From MPNP01 sp965221445 (lineage in GTDB: Bacteria > Pseudomonadota > Alphaproteobacteria > Rhodobacterales > Rhodobacteraceae): a DNA stretch of 64,000 bases. Position numbers and translations under genes: made by a program. Numbering within the stretch: position 1 is the first letter of the stretch; each line of letters starts with the position of its first letter. Positions 9,159-19,539 of the stretch are shown here, piece by piece. The stretch covers positions 992,001 through 1,056,000 of the forward strand of contig CBDCSF010000013.1 of assembly GCA_965221445.1 (NCBI GenBank). The letters run 5' to 3'. The notes under the pieces were generated by a model. It was not told the origin of the DNA. It did not search any database and saw nothing but the letters and a program-made list of their open reading frames with translations.

Positions 9159-12100
9159 CTGTTCATCCCCGTGTGTACGGGGAACATGCTTGCCTGGAAT
9201 TTTTCTTCATAAATAAATCCGGTTCATCCCCGTGTGTACGGGGAACATGCTTGCCTGGAATTTTTCTTCATAAATAAATCCGGTTCATCCCCGTGTGCAC
9301 GGGGAACATATAGAAGATCCGTCTGGACATAGAAAACAATACGGTTCATCCCCGTGTGTACGGGGAACATTTGATCACGTTTCCAGGGTGGCGTGGTGCC
9401 GCCGGTTCATCCCCGTGTGTACGGGGAACATTATATAAGTACCAGCAACAATAGGCCATTTTGCGGTTCATCCCCGTGTGTACGGGGAACATTACACTAG
9501 GTAAAAAAATCAGGGTTTTTAAATCGGTTCATCCCCGTGTGTACGGGGAACATCGAGGTGATTGATTCCACTACATTAATTAATACGGTTCATCCCCGTG
9601 TGTACGGGGAACATATCAGCTCAAACCCGTTAAAAACACCGAGTTACGGTTCATCCCCGTGTGTACGGGGAACATCCAACAACCGACAATTCAAGTGCTT
9701 ATTGGTTCGGTTCATCCCCGTGTGTACGGGGAACATTATTTCTATCAGAAAAACTATCAACCTATAACCGGTTCATCCCCGTGTGTACGGGGAACATCCA
9801 ATCCCACCAAACGAATCGTGGTGATGGTACGGTTCATCCCCGTGTGTACGGGGAACATGCAGAGATTTACCGCATTAATTGCTTTTATAATGGTTCATCC
9901 CCGTGTGTACGGGGAACATGAATAAATGCATTAAGAACATCATTAATTAAGCGGTTCATCCCCGTGTGTACGGGGAACATATAAGGATTGCCGTTATGTT
10001 CAACGACTGTACCGGTTCATCCCCGTGTGTACGGGGAACATCAGATGGTTCAGAAACTAAAGTTGAATTGCATCGGTTCATCCCCGTGTGTACGGGGAAC
10101 ATGAAGAACAGACATTAACCGATAACGACCTTGACGGTTCATCCCCGTGTGTACGGGGAACATATCAGCTCAAACCCACTAAAAACACCGAATTACGGTT
10201 CATCCCCGTGTGTACGGGGAACATTTAACAAAATATTTTACCCCCTCCTGAATAACCGGTTCATCCCCGTGTGTACGGGGAACATGAAAGCCAAAAACAG
10301 GAGTAAGAAAATGAGAACGGTTCATCCCCGTGTGTACGGGGAACATCGTTAATCCCATTAATCGGAACTTTGGATTGTCGGTTCATCCCCGTGTGTACGG
10401 GGAACATTAATGGACTGGTTATTCCTAACCTGTTTTTAGCGGTTCATCCCCGTGTGTACGGGGAACATCCATTATTTACCGCCTGGGCAGTCTGCAACTG
10501 CGGTTCATCCCCGTGTGTACGGGGAACATTAATTCAGTGCGCAAAGCATCTATATCCACATCGGTTCATCCCCGTGTGTACAGGGAACATATATGATCCA
10601 CCTGAAGAAATCTGGTTAATGCCGGTTCATCCCCGTGTGTACGGGGAACATGCAATCCCTTCCGTTGGTGCACCTGCCAAATCCGGTTCATCCCCGTGTG
10701 TACGGGGAACATGCCTTGGAGTCTGCCACGCCTTCTGATGCAAACGGTTCATCCCCGTGTGTACGGGGAACATATAGAAGGGGCCGAATAGGATTTAGTC
10801 TTTGCCGGTTCATCCCCGTGTGTACGGGGAACATTATGCACAAGCCAAACCCTTCGCAATGCAATCCGGTTCATCCCCGTGTGTACGGGGAACATGTCGC
10901 ATTGAGTTTTTCCCCTTCACGCCATTTCGGTTCATCCCCGTGTGTACGGGGAACATATAGCCGATTTAACGGGATAGAGATTGTCGAACGGTTCATCCCC
11001 GTGTGTACGGGGAACATTATCCCTTCAGATACCCGCACAAATAGCTTATCGGTTCATCCCCGTGTGTACGGGGAACATTCCCCGCACTTTCCAGTTTATC
11101 AAGGATCTTCCGGTTCATCCCCGTGTGTACGGGGAACATTTTTTATATCTTTGAAAATGCTCATTTTACACCGGTTCATCCCCGTGTGTACGGGGAACAT
11201 CAAATTCAATATTAATGTTTATTGCAGCTTGTCGGTTCATCCCCGTGTGTACGGGGAACATTAAAATACATTCGAATGATGCGATCCTACATTCGGTTCA
11301 TCCCCGTGTGTACGGGGAACATATTGGAAAATCTGGCTTGCGTGGCACTAGTACCGGTTCATCCCCGTGTGTACGGGGAACATAATCCTGCTATTGCTAG
11401 AGCTTTAGGATTCAACGGTTCATCCCCGTGTGTACGGGGAACATCAATTCCTTAACGACCTTGACAATCAAGAGACCGGTTCATCCCCGTGTGTACGGGG
11501 AACATGATGCCCATGGCAGTCCTTACTGCTGCTTGCTCGGTTCATCCCCGTGTGTACGGGGAACATAAGGGCAGTTCCGTTCCTCCGAACAATCTTGCCG
11601 GTTCATCCCCGTGTGTACGGGGAACATCCATTCATTAGCAACGTCTTCATTAGAATACTCGGTTCATCCCCGTGTGTACGGGGAACATCCATTCATTAGC
11701 AACGTCTTCATTAGAATACTCGGTTCATCCCCGTGTGTACGGGGAACATATCTAGACAATAAATATCGTAAATATTTTGTCCGGTTCATCCCCGTGTGTA
11801 CGGGGAACATAGCATTTCTGCATAAACAATTTGGTTCCCAGCCGGTTCATCCCCGTGTGTACGGGGAACATACACCGAACTACTGAATACCTGGATTAAC
11901 AAACGGTTCATCCCCGTGTGTACGGGGAACATCATTTGAAATTCCCAACGATTCCGTCGTGCCACGGTTCATCCCCGTGTGTACGGGGAACATAGGAATT
12001 ACCAGTCAGCCTGATATTCATAATTCGGTTCATCCCCGTGTGTACGGGGAACATTTCCGTAATTAGTGATTCCGTCTCTTGAAATTCGGTTCATCCCCGT

Positions 12101-15100
12101 GTGTACGGGGAACATAAATAATTCCAGAAAAAAAATTAAAAAAACACGGTTCATCCCCGTGTGTACGGGGAACATGTCTTTGATAATTTGGCTCAATTGC
12201 CCTCAGGAGGTTCATCCCCGTGTGTACGGGGAACATGATTCTGCTCAATCGGCAGCTGGATTTGCTACCGGTTCATCCCCGTGTGTACGGGGAACATAAG
12301 GTGGTTTATCTCACGATGGTTCCCCAACCCGGTTCATCCCCGTGTGTACGGGGAACATAAGAACATCATTAATCAGTGTTCTAGCAAATGCGGTTCATCC
12401 CCGTGTGTACGGGGAACATCAGTCGTCGCCAATAAGGTGCCTTTAATAAACCGGTTCATCCCCGTGTGTACGGGGAACATTCCAAGTCGGCATTGATCTT
12501 GTCAATTGCTTCCGGTTCATCCCCGTGTGTACGGGGAACATAAGATCAACCTCGGATTGGATGATTTCAAATGCGGTTCATCCCCGTGTGTACGGGGAAC
12601 ATTTTTTACTCCTTAAATGAAAAAGTTAATGTTGCGGTTCATCCCCGTGTGTACGGGGAACATAATGTCTACGACAGAACTTGCTTATGTTAAAGCGGTT
12701 CATCCCCGTGTGTACGGGGAACATCTAACTATAACCTAACTACTACTTAACTATGACGGTTCATCCCCGTGTGTACGGGGAACATGGAACTCTGGGAACT
12801 TGGCTCGAAAAACAGTCCGGTTCATCCCCGTGTGTACGGGGAACATGTAAGCGAGGTAGGGGGGGGGTATTTGCGAGAAAGGTTCATCCCCGTGTGTACG
12901 GGGAACATAATCCTGCTATTGCTATCGTTTTAGGATTTAACGGTTCATCCCCGTGTGTACGGGGAACATCACACCTGGTTATATCCGAATTAGAGTACTG
13001 TCGGTTCATCCCCGTGTGTACGGGGAACATAGCTTGTTGGTGGCAATATAACACTCGGTGCCCGGTTCATCCCCGTGTGTACGGGGAACATACCCGAACC
13101 GGTATCTTCATAAATATATTCCTCGGTTCATCCCCGTGTGTACGGGGAACATTGATCCTTGGAATTCAACAGATATCTGGCCGCCGGTTCATCCCCGTGT
13201 GTACGGGGAACATGTGGTCAAACGAAGGGGATCTGGTTTACGACCCGGTTCATCCCCGTGTGTACGGGGAACATTTGTAAAGTATCTGCCTGCAACGTTC
13301 GTTTGGCGGTTCATCCCCGTGTGTACGGGGAACATTTTTGCTATGAAAGTCGGTCAATCTATGGGAACGGTTCATCCCCGTGTGTACGGGGAACATATAA
13401 TAGAATATGAGGTATTTTTTCCCTGTTTCGGTTCATCCCCGTGTGTACGGGGAACATTCCAGATCATTATGAATATATGGGAGGTAATGCGGTTCATCCC
13501 CGTGTGTACGGGGAACATATTCGTACCGCCCGAAGGAAGTTGTACCCTGTTGGTTCATCCCCGTGTGTACGGGGAACATAGCCGGGGATCGCTTCCTGCA
13601 GGAATCCGAACCGGTTCATCCCCGTGTGTACGGGGAACATGTAGGCACACTTAAAGCCGTAGATTGACCATTCGGTTCATCCCCGTGTGTACGGGGAACA
13701 TAGCTCGAAAAACAGTCCTTAATGTGGGTATATCGGTTCATCCCCGTGTGTACGGGGAACATTCAACAATACCAGGAATCGCCGTATGAATATCCGGTTC
13801 ATCCCCGTGTGTACGGGGAACATGACAAAACTATGTTCATTTTCAGGGTGCGAACCGGTTCATCCCCGTGTGTACGGGGAACATTGCCACCTTGAATACA
13901 TATATTTCTGTTCGTATGGTTCATCCCCGTGTGTACGGGGAACATAAATGAATATGCTTATTGGTTGAAAGTTCAGGCGGTTCATCCCCGTGTGTACGGG
14001 GAACATCTCACAAGGATTCTCCACCTGTCGTCACGTAACGGTTCATCCCCGTGTGTACGGGGAACATAGATACCGCCTTTAATTGAATTGCTGTTTCATC
14101 GGTTCATCCCCGTGTGTACGGGGAACATTTGCTATCAAGACTTTTGGGAATTATTCAAATCGGTTCATCCCCGTGTGTACGGGGAACATTGTGCTAGGGG
14201 GTAGTTCCAACATTTTCCGTCCGGTTCATCCCCGTGTGTACGGGGAACATCCGAATTCTCTTCGTTGATCTTCTGTAAATCCCGGTTCATCCCCGTGTGT
14301 ACGGGGAACATATTCGATCTTGGTAAAAATTCCAGCCAAACAGCGGTTCATCCCCGTGTGTACGGGGAACATAACCAGGTGTGAATTAGAGTGAGTGTAT
14401 TAGCCGGTTCATCCCCGTGTGTACGGGGAACATGTATTTCTGCATATTCAGGACTGATCTCAATACGGTTCATCCCCGTGTGTACGGGGAACATCTATTA
14501 ACATTTTTTCTAATGAATCAACCCTCCGGTTCATCCCCGTGTGTACGGGGAACATAGTAGAGGATGTAGAGATACTTCGACTGACGACGGTTCATCCCCG
14601 TGTGTACGGGGAACATAACTCTGTTCGATAGATAAAATCGTCCGGATTCGGTTCATCCCCGTGTGTACGGGGAACATGACATGGAGCAACTGACCGAGGT
14701 GGTCAATACCGGTTCATCCCCGTGTGTACGGGGAACATAAGATTAACGGCATCCTGCAAAGCCCTAATAACGGTTCATCCCCGTGTGTACGGGGAACATG
14801 GCTGTGTATCTTCCCTGCAAAGATTTCTGGGCGGTTCATCCCCGTGTGTACGGGGAACATCACCTACAACCTCATCAGGAGACTCCTTGCCTCGGTTCAT
14901 CCCCGTGTGTACGGGGAACATCAAAGTATCTTGACATATTGGCTACCTGTAGTCGGTTCATCCCCGTGTGTACGGGGAACATTGGTGGATCAATTTTATT
15001 GTATGCTGTTTTAACGGTTCATCCCCGTGTGTACGGGGAACATCTTTTTTTTATCTAATTTTTTTTAAAAAAATACGGTTCATCCCCGTGTGTACGGGGA

Positions 15101-15775
15101 ACATAATATATTACTAGTTATATGCAGTTAGGACAGCGGTTCATCCCCGTGTGTACGGGGAACATTTGGGTTGTCGTTGATCTCATTGTCTTTACTCCGG
15201 TTCATCCCCGTGTGTACGGGGAACATAGGATTATTGAAGTTTTAATAAAAACCGATGCCGGTTCATCCCCGTGTGTACGGGGAACATAATTGGATTACTT
15301 TGGCAATTGGTTTTATTGTCGGTTCATCCCCGTGTGTACGGGGAACATACCATAAAAATACATATCCAAATGCCTGGTATCGGTTCATCCCCGTGTGTAC
15401 GGGGAACATCATGTATTAATGCCAATAACATGATTGCTTACCGGTTCATCCCCGTGTGTACGGGGAACATCGTTATTTAACTGCTACAATTTTGAATTCC
15501 GGCGGTTCATCCCCGTGTGTACGGGGAACATAATTTCCTCGTATTCAAAAAATTTTTCCACCGCGGTTCATCCCCGTGTGTACGGGGAACATGAATCCTA
15601 AAACAGTAGCAATAGCAGGGTTTACGGTTCATCCCCGTGTGTACGGGGAACATTAGCAGCCGTTATTTTCGTTATATTTAGTAACCGGTTCATCCCCGTG
15701 TGTACGGGGAACATCTGGAGGCTAGCTTTAATTCGTCTTTTCCTATCGGTTCATCCCCGTGTGTACGGGGAACAT
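9159..15775 (-). CRISPR. Type I-E CRISPR array, 109 repeats and 108 spacers
   Basis: A 29-base repeat recurs every 61 bases. On the plus strand it begins CGGTTCATCCCC, has a GTGTGTAC loop and ends GGGGAACAT, with a CCCCG/CGGGG stem, close to the Escherichia coli I-E repeat. The span of 6617 bases equals 109 repeats and 108 spacers; spacers are 32 bases except one of 31 (12116-12146) and one of 33 (12847-12879). By I-E convention crRNA is read on the minus strand, where the repeat ends ATGAACCG (the 5' handle). The leader is on the right beside cas2. The leftmost repeat (9159-9187) is degenerate (G2 to T), as expected at the old end; others differ at single bases (9281 repeat, 10562 repeat). 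Repeats are otherwise nearly identical, suggesting an active array. Confidence 0.98.
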
Positions 15776-15873
15776 ACTTACTGTAACCTGCGTATTTATA
15801 AAGATAAAATTTTCATTGTAAAATGTACCAGATTATTATGCTTCAAAAAAACATGACAAAACATAATTCCATT
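15776..15873 (-). promoter_or_regulatory. CRISPR leader with candidate promoter
   Basis: The 98 AT-rich bases between the cas2 stop and the first leader-side repeat fit the leader of the array. On the minus strand a candidate sigma-70 promoter reads TTTACA at 15822-15817 and TATAAA at 15800-15795, spaced by 16 bases, placing transcription start about a dozen bases before the first repeat. No certain IHF site was recognised. The leader position at the cas2 end is standard for I-E loci and agrees with the degenerate repeat at the opposite end. Confidence 0.65.
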
Positions 15874-16167
15874 TTACTCTTCTTGAGGAAGAAAACTGAC
15901 TAATTTAAGACCATCAAAATCTACAGGTATACGCCTATTGTCTCCAGCCGTTTTGAAATCAAAACCTTGGTCGGTTCGGACGGACCAAGCCATTACAGCA
16001 TCTCCTGTTTCAATTAGATCTTCTACATCCTTCCAAATACGGTCCCTTACTTTTCGGGAATAATGACCAATATATACCCCTGCTCGTATTTCTAAAAGCC
16101 AAACAGCAAGTCGGCCTCTGAGACGAGGCGGGGCATTATTAACCACGATGACCAGCATCAAACCCAT
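15874..16167 (-). CDS. cas2: CRISPR-associated protein Cas2, type I-E
   Basis: A 97-aa Cas2e, partner of Cas1 in the complex that integrates new spacers at the leader end. It aligns along its length with the E. coli protein: MLVIVVNNAPPRLRGRLAVW, LLEIRAGVYIG, MAWSVRTDQGFDFKT and RRIPVDFDGLKLVSFLP. The more natural start is the internal ATG at 16158 (MLVIVV), which still overlaps the cas1 3' end. It is the last gene of the cas operon, next to the leader. Nothing looks damaged. Confidence 0.95.
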   Translation of the reverse strand: MGLMLVIVVNNAPPRLRGRLAVWLLEIRAGVYIGHYSRKVRDRIWKDVEDLIETGDAVMAWSVRTDQGFDFKTAGDNRRIPVDFDGLKLVSFLPQEE

Positions 16168-17077
16168 CAGTATCCGTTACAAACGCTGGACCTTGTGCCT
16201 CGGGGGGAGGTTTCGGTATTGGTAGATCGCCCGCTTTAAGTACCTCTTCAATTTGAGGTATAATCTTAGTTAACAAACCTGTTTGACGAAAACTATCCCT
16301 ACAAGCCATTCGAACGGCTCGTTCAACAGGTAAATCAAGCCCTTTTCTTTGGGCAAGACCTGCGATCCTAAATGCTTCAGGTACAACGGTTTTCATTTTC
16401 CAAAGATCTGCAACATCATAAACAAAAGAAAGAGGTTTCCCTGTGTGAAGAAAACCAATTGCAGGTGCATATCCAGCTGCAAGTACCGCTGCCTCAGTTA
16501 AACCGTATAAACATGCTGTGGCTGAAGATAAACACCTATTAGGTAAATCTCCAGTACCCCAATCCTTGGGATTGTAATCTCTTCTTCTCCATTTTACGTT
16601 ATTGTGTTCGGCTAATAATTTATAATGCTCTCGGACTCTTGCACCCTCTATTCCTCGTAATTGCTCAATCGAACGTCTAGATGGGGCAGGCTCATTAAAC
16701 CGTACCCGATACATCTCCTTAACAACCCTCAATCTCGCTGTTTCATCTAAAGCTAGGGAAGCTTGCCATAACAACTTATCTGAGCGAGCACCACCTGGTT
16801 GTCCTGAAGCATACATTCTTACGCCTGCTTCTCCAATCCACACTATAAGTGTACCTACCCTTCCTGCTAGAGAAACTGCTGCATGCGATATTCTTGCTCC
16901 GGGTTCTAACATCAAACAAGCAACCCCGCCAACAGGAACATGCGTTCGATTCCCTTTAGCATCAATAGCTACGAAGGCTCCATCTTTTACATCTATTTGA
17001 GCTCTTTCAACAAATACTAGTGACGCACGTTCCTTCAGGGGAATTGGTTTAGGTGGTTTGGCACCTGGTAAGAGCAT
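16139..17077 (-). CDS. cas1: CRISPR-associated endonuclease/integrase Cas1, type I-E
   Basis: A 312-aa Cas1, the catalytic subunit of spacer integration. Metal-binding residues match the E. coli I-E enzyme: Glu144 in LRGIEGARVRE, His211 in AIGFLHTGKPLSF and Asp221/Asp224 in VYDVADLWK. The C-terminal proline-rich tail (PIPKPPPEAQGP) is usual in this subtype. The gene abuts the cas6e stop and overlaps cas2, so the adaptation genes are translated as part of the operon. All catalytic positions are intact, in keeping with the long, regular array. Confidence 0.97.
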   Translation of the reverse strand: MLLPGAKPPKPIPLKERASLVFVERAQIDVKDGAFVAIDAKGNRTHVPVGGVACLMLEPGARISHAAVSLAGRVGTLIVWIGEAGVRMYASGQPGGARSDKLLWQASLALDETARLRVVKEMYRVRFNEPAPSRRSIEQLRGIEGARVREHYKLLAEHNNVKWRRRDYNPKDWGTGDLPNRCLSSATACLYGLTEAAVLAAGYAPAIGFLHTGKPLSFVYDVADLWKMKTVVPEAFRIAGLAQRKGLDLPVERAVRMACRDSFRQTGLLTKIIPQIEEVLKAGDLPIPKPPPEAQGPAFVTDTDGFDAGHRG

Positions 17078-17800
17078 CTATGCTCTTTTTATCAACATCA
17101 AACCACAACCAAATGCTTTGGCACGACCAAAACCATTACTAAGTGCAGTTATAAATTGTTCTGGATCAGCAACCGTAAGAATCCCGGTTATCTCCAAAAT
17201 TCCAAAGGTTACCCGGTTTTTTCTTCCACGTAAAAACTGTCGAACAAAATAATCATTGCATATTAGTCTATTGGAAACAAAGCCTGCCGTTTTCCCTCTA
17301 TTCTCCATCCAATCAACTGCCACTTTTGATGCAACTTCCATACGCATTTCTGACCTTATCACAGGTTTACCAAGTTCATTTTCCTTTTTTAATTTATAAA
17401 GCTGGTCCATAACTAGATCGACTCTTTGACGACGTTTTAATCCTCTTTGTTCCTTTGGTATGGATTTATCTTTTGTAGCATTCAATCGTAATGTATAAGC
17501 AAGTTTATTGCTTGGTTTGAGTAAAGGTGTAAATTCCGTTGTTGAAATAGGATGGAATAAACCTGGGTTCTTTGGCTCCCTTCTTGAAAGGATATAAAAG
17601 CTACCATTACTCTCTACTCTCCAAAGAAAATCCCTTTTTTTATCTTCACCAGGAAAAAGAGTCCACATGAGCCGATGATGTGTATCTAACGCCTTATTTG
17701 GATCTTCAGGATTTAGTAAGGAATTAAGGGCTGATGTGGGTGCCTTCTTGTTCAAGAAAGCACGGCTCAAATATAAACTTCTTTTTTGGTTATTTATCAA
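17078..17800 (-). CDS. cas6e: CRISPR crRNA endoribonuclease Cas6e
   Basis: Cas6e (Cse3/CasE) cuts the array transcript inside each repeat to give crRNAs with an 8-base 5' handle. The family N-terminus (E. coli MYLSKV) is matched by SLYLSRAFLNKK, and the presumed catalytic His lies in LDTHHRLMWTLFP. The C-terminal glycine-rich loop reads GFGRAKAFGCGLM. No in-frame ATG lies near the expected start. I chose TTG 17800, which has GAGAG upstream and overlaps the cas5e stop by 11 bases; TTG 17770 is an alternative, and an ATG at 17902 would overlap cas5e by over 100 bases. The protein is about 240 aa, longer than the E. coli one owing to an insertion after residue 25. Confidence 0.88.
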   Translation of the reverse strand: MINNQKRSLYLSRAFLNKKAPTSALNSLLNPEDPNKALDTHHRLMWTLFPGEDKKRDFLWRVESNGSFYILSRREPKNPGLFHPISTTEFTPLLKPSNKLAYTLRLNATKDKSIPKEQRGLKRRQRVDLVMDQLYKLKKENELGKPVIRSEMRMEVASKVAVDWMENRGKTAGFVSNRLICNDYFVRQFLRGRKNRVTFGILEITGILTVADPEQFITALSNGFGRAKAFGCGLMLIKRA

Positions 17801-18473
17801 AATACCATCGCTCTCTTTGTTCAAAATGCCATAGTATCCTGTCAATTGGCTCTGAAGGAACAAGTTCCTTTCGATTAGGCTCACCACCAGGAAACGGGTC
17901 ACTTATTATGGGAAATAGTTCAGTTGAGGGTTCCTTATCTGATCTCTGTACTCCGTGCAAAGATTCGATTGGATTATGTGCAATTACGATTTTAGGATCC
18001 ATAGGTGCTGCCAATGGGCAAGATTTTCTCCCCACATAAAGGATATATTTAGGAAAATTCAGAGCATGGGCCAAATCTGGTAAGGCCCAAAAACCACTAC
18101 TACTCCAAACAGCAATAGAAAAAGCGATATCCGTGCGGTAGTCTCGTTTAGTGATAGTAGTTTTTGCTTTATTACCTATCCTTTTAATAGCTTCCTTTCG
18201 TGAATTTGGATTTCGTACAGTGGATGGGATTGACTGAACGGTATGAAAATCCCTAAACGAACTACCTTCTGCCAAAGCCCGTACTGCAAATTTATAATCC
18301 AATAAATTTTTCTGAAGCTCCAAATCTGTTCGACAAACCCCCAAGGCAGCTCCAAGAAGACCAATAATTGTAGATCTTAAGGGAAAAATATCTGTATTTC
18401 GCTTTTCGTGTCCAGAATAACCCCCAAAAGACCCCATCGGGGCGATCAGGCAAAAAACGAGATATTCATTCAT
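17790..18473 (-). CDS. cas5e: CRISPR Cascade subunit Cas5e
   Basis: Cas5e (CasD) is the Cascade subunit that holds the crRNA 5' handle. The N-terminal RAMP signature is clear: EYLVFCLIAPMGSFGGYSGH, then RNTDIFPLRSTIIGLLGAALG. ATG 18473 is preferred to an upstream in-frame ATG because it gives the family N-terminus and an overlap ATGAATGA with the cas7e stop, indicating coupled translation. The C-terminus (LWHFEQRERWYFDK) overlaps the cas6e start. Length (about 227 aa) is normal. Confidence 0.94.
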   Translation of the reverse strand: MNEYLVFCLIAPMGSFGGYSGHEKRNTDIFPLRSTIIGLLGAALGVCRTDLELQKNLLDYKFAVRALAEGSSFRDFHTVQSIPSTVRNPNSRKEAIKRIGNKAKTTITKRDYRTDIAFSIAVWSSSGFWALPDLAHALNFPKYILYVGRKSCPLAAPMDPKIVIAHNPIESLHGVQRSDKEPSTELFPIISDPFPGGEPNRKELVPSEPIDRILWHFEQRERWYFDK

Positions 18474-19539
18474 TCGCAACCTGCCCAGAAACAAAAGATT
18501 TCACCTCTCGGATACTACCTATACCCTTTTCAATATTTAACACTTCACTGGAGTCGTACAATGAACCATAAGCATTATCGAATTTCTCAGCATATTCTTC
18601 TAACCTTTGTATGGAGCTTCCCATCAAATTATGGCCATTTACCGGTTCCAGGAAAGCCGACGCAAGGCTCCTAGGTTGAGCGTCTCCAGCTTCTGCCCGA
18701 ATATAACTCGCTCTAGTCTGATGTCCATAACTATTTCTCTTTCCAGAAGGAGTAGAAATGGCAAGTGCTTCTGAAAGTGAAGAAACAGCACGTGAGGCTA
18801 GTTGATTATCTCCATCCAGATTATGAACTAAAAGTTCCAAATTTACACATGCATATAGATAATAGACGCCCGACCCAAAACCAGCTTCTCCTACAAATCC
18901 AGCACCAGAATCTTCGGCTGGATTTTTTAAATCATCAACTGCTGTGAAATAGTCATCCTCAGTGACAGCTTTATGGGTTGTTATGGCATGTGAAATTTGA
19001 ACTGCTGCTTCACGGTTAAACGCTGGGTCATCTGCCAACATTCTCCCAAACATGGCGATATCCACAGCCCCATCCGCGGGTTTTAAAATTCTCTTAGTTA
19101 TTTCTTTTTCATCAAATTTTTCTCCATCTAATATCTTACTGGCCAAGTCAAAAGCTGCCAATTTTTCATCGGGGGAGATAAATGCCAATTGTCGGGTCCT
19201 AATATGAGATGAGTCCTTTTTGTTAGCTTCTTCATCAATTTTTCCAAAAACACCCGAAACAGTCTTGGCAGTTTTTATTGCAGCATTTTCATCGTATCCT
19301 TTGGATTTCAAATACACCAGAACCAGATCTCCTATTTGGCGTGTTCGTTCTCCTATCTGACCTTTCAGTTCATCTCTCATTACATCAGACAAGCGAGTTG
19401 CACGTTTAAGAGATTGAGAAGAAATCCTCAAACGTTGTACTCCACCATAAACGGCAGTTTTAGGTCGACCTTGGTCATCTCTGTTTGGATTGGATGGTGG
19501 ATAGGTTGTTAAATAATGTAACTGTACAAACCGTTTCAC
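18466..19539 (-). CDS. cas7e: CRISPR Cascade backbone subunit Cas7e
   Basis: Cas7e (CasC/Cse4), 357 aa, forms the six-copy filament along the crRNA. It begins MKRFVQLHYLTTYPPSNPNR, followed by GRPKTAVYGGVQRLRISSQS and LKRAT, the signature of this RAMP subfamily, and contains GSGVYYLYACVNLELLVHNL later. Length agrees with E. coli CasC. The start overlaps the cse2 stop by 4 bases and the end overlaps cas5e. Confidence 0.96.
   Translation of the reverse strand: MKRFVQLHYLTTYPPSNPNRDDQGRPKTAVYGGVQRLRISSQSLKRATRLSDVMRDELKGQIGERTRQIGDLVLVYLKSKGYDENAAIKTAKTVSGVFGKIDEEANKKDSSHIRTRQLAFISPDEKLAAFDLASKILDGEKFDEKEITKRILKPADGAVDIAMFGRMLADDPAFNREAAVQISHAITTHKAVTEDDYFTAVDDLKNPAEDSGAGFVGEAGFGSGVYYLYACVNLELLVHNLDGDNQLASRAVSSLSEALAISTPSGKRNSYGHQTRASYIRAEAGDAQPRSLASAFLEPVNGHNLMGSSIQRLEEYAEKFDNAYGSLYDSSEVLNIEKGIGSIREVKSFVSGQVANE

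Noticed and set aside
9537..15480. Many open frames within the array with repeated RFIPVCTGN, VHPRVYGEH and GSSPCVRGT units
   Set aside because: They are translations of the CRISPR repeat in three frames, with spacer-encoded residues between. The 61-base period and I-E repeat structure explain them fully.
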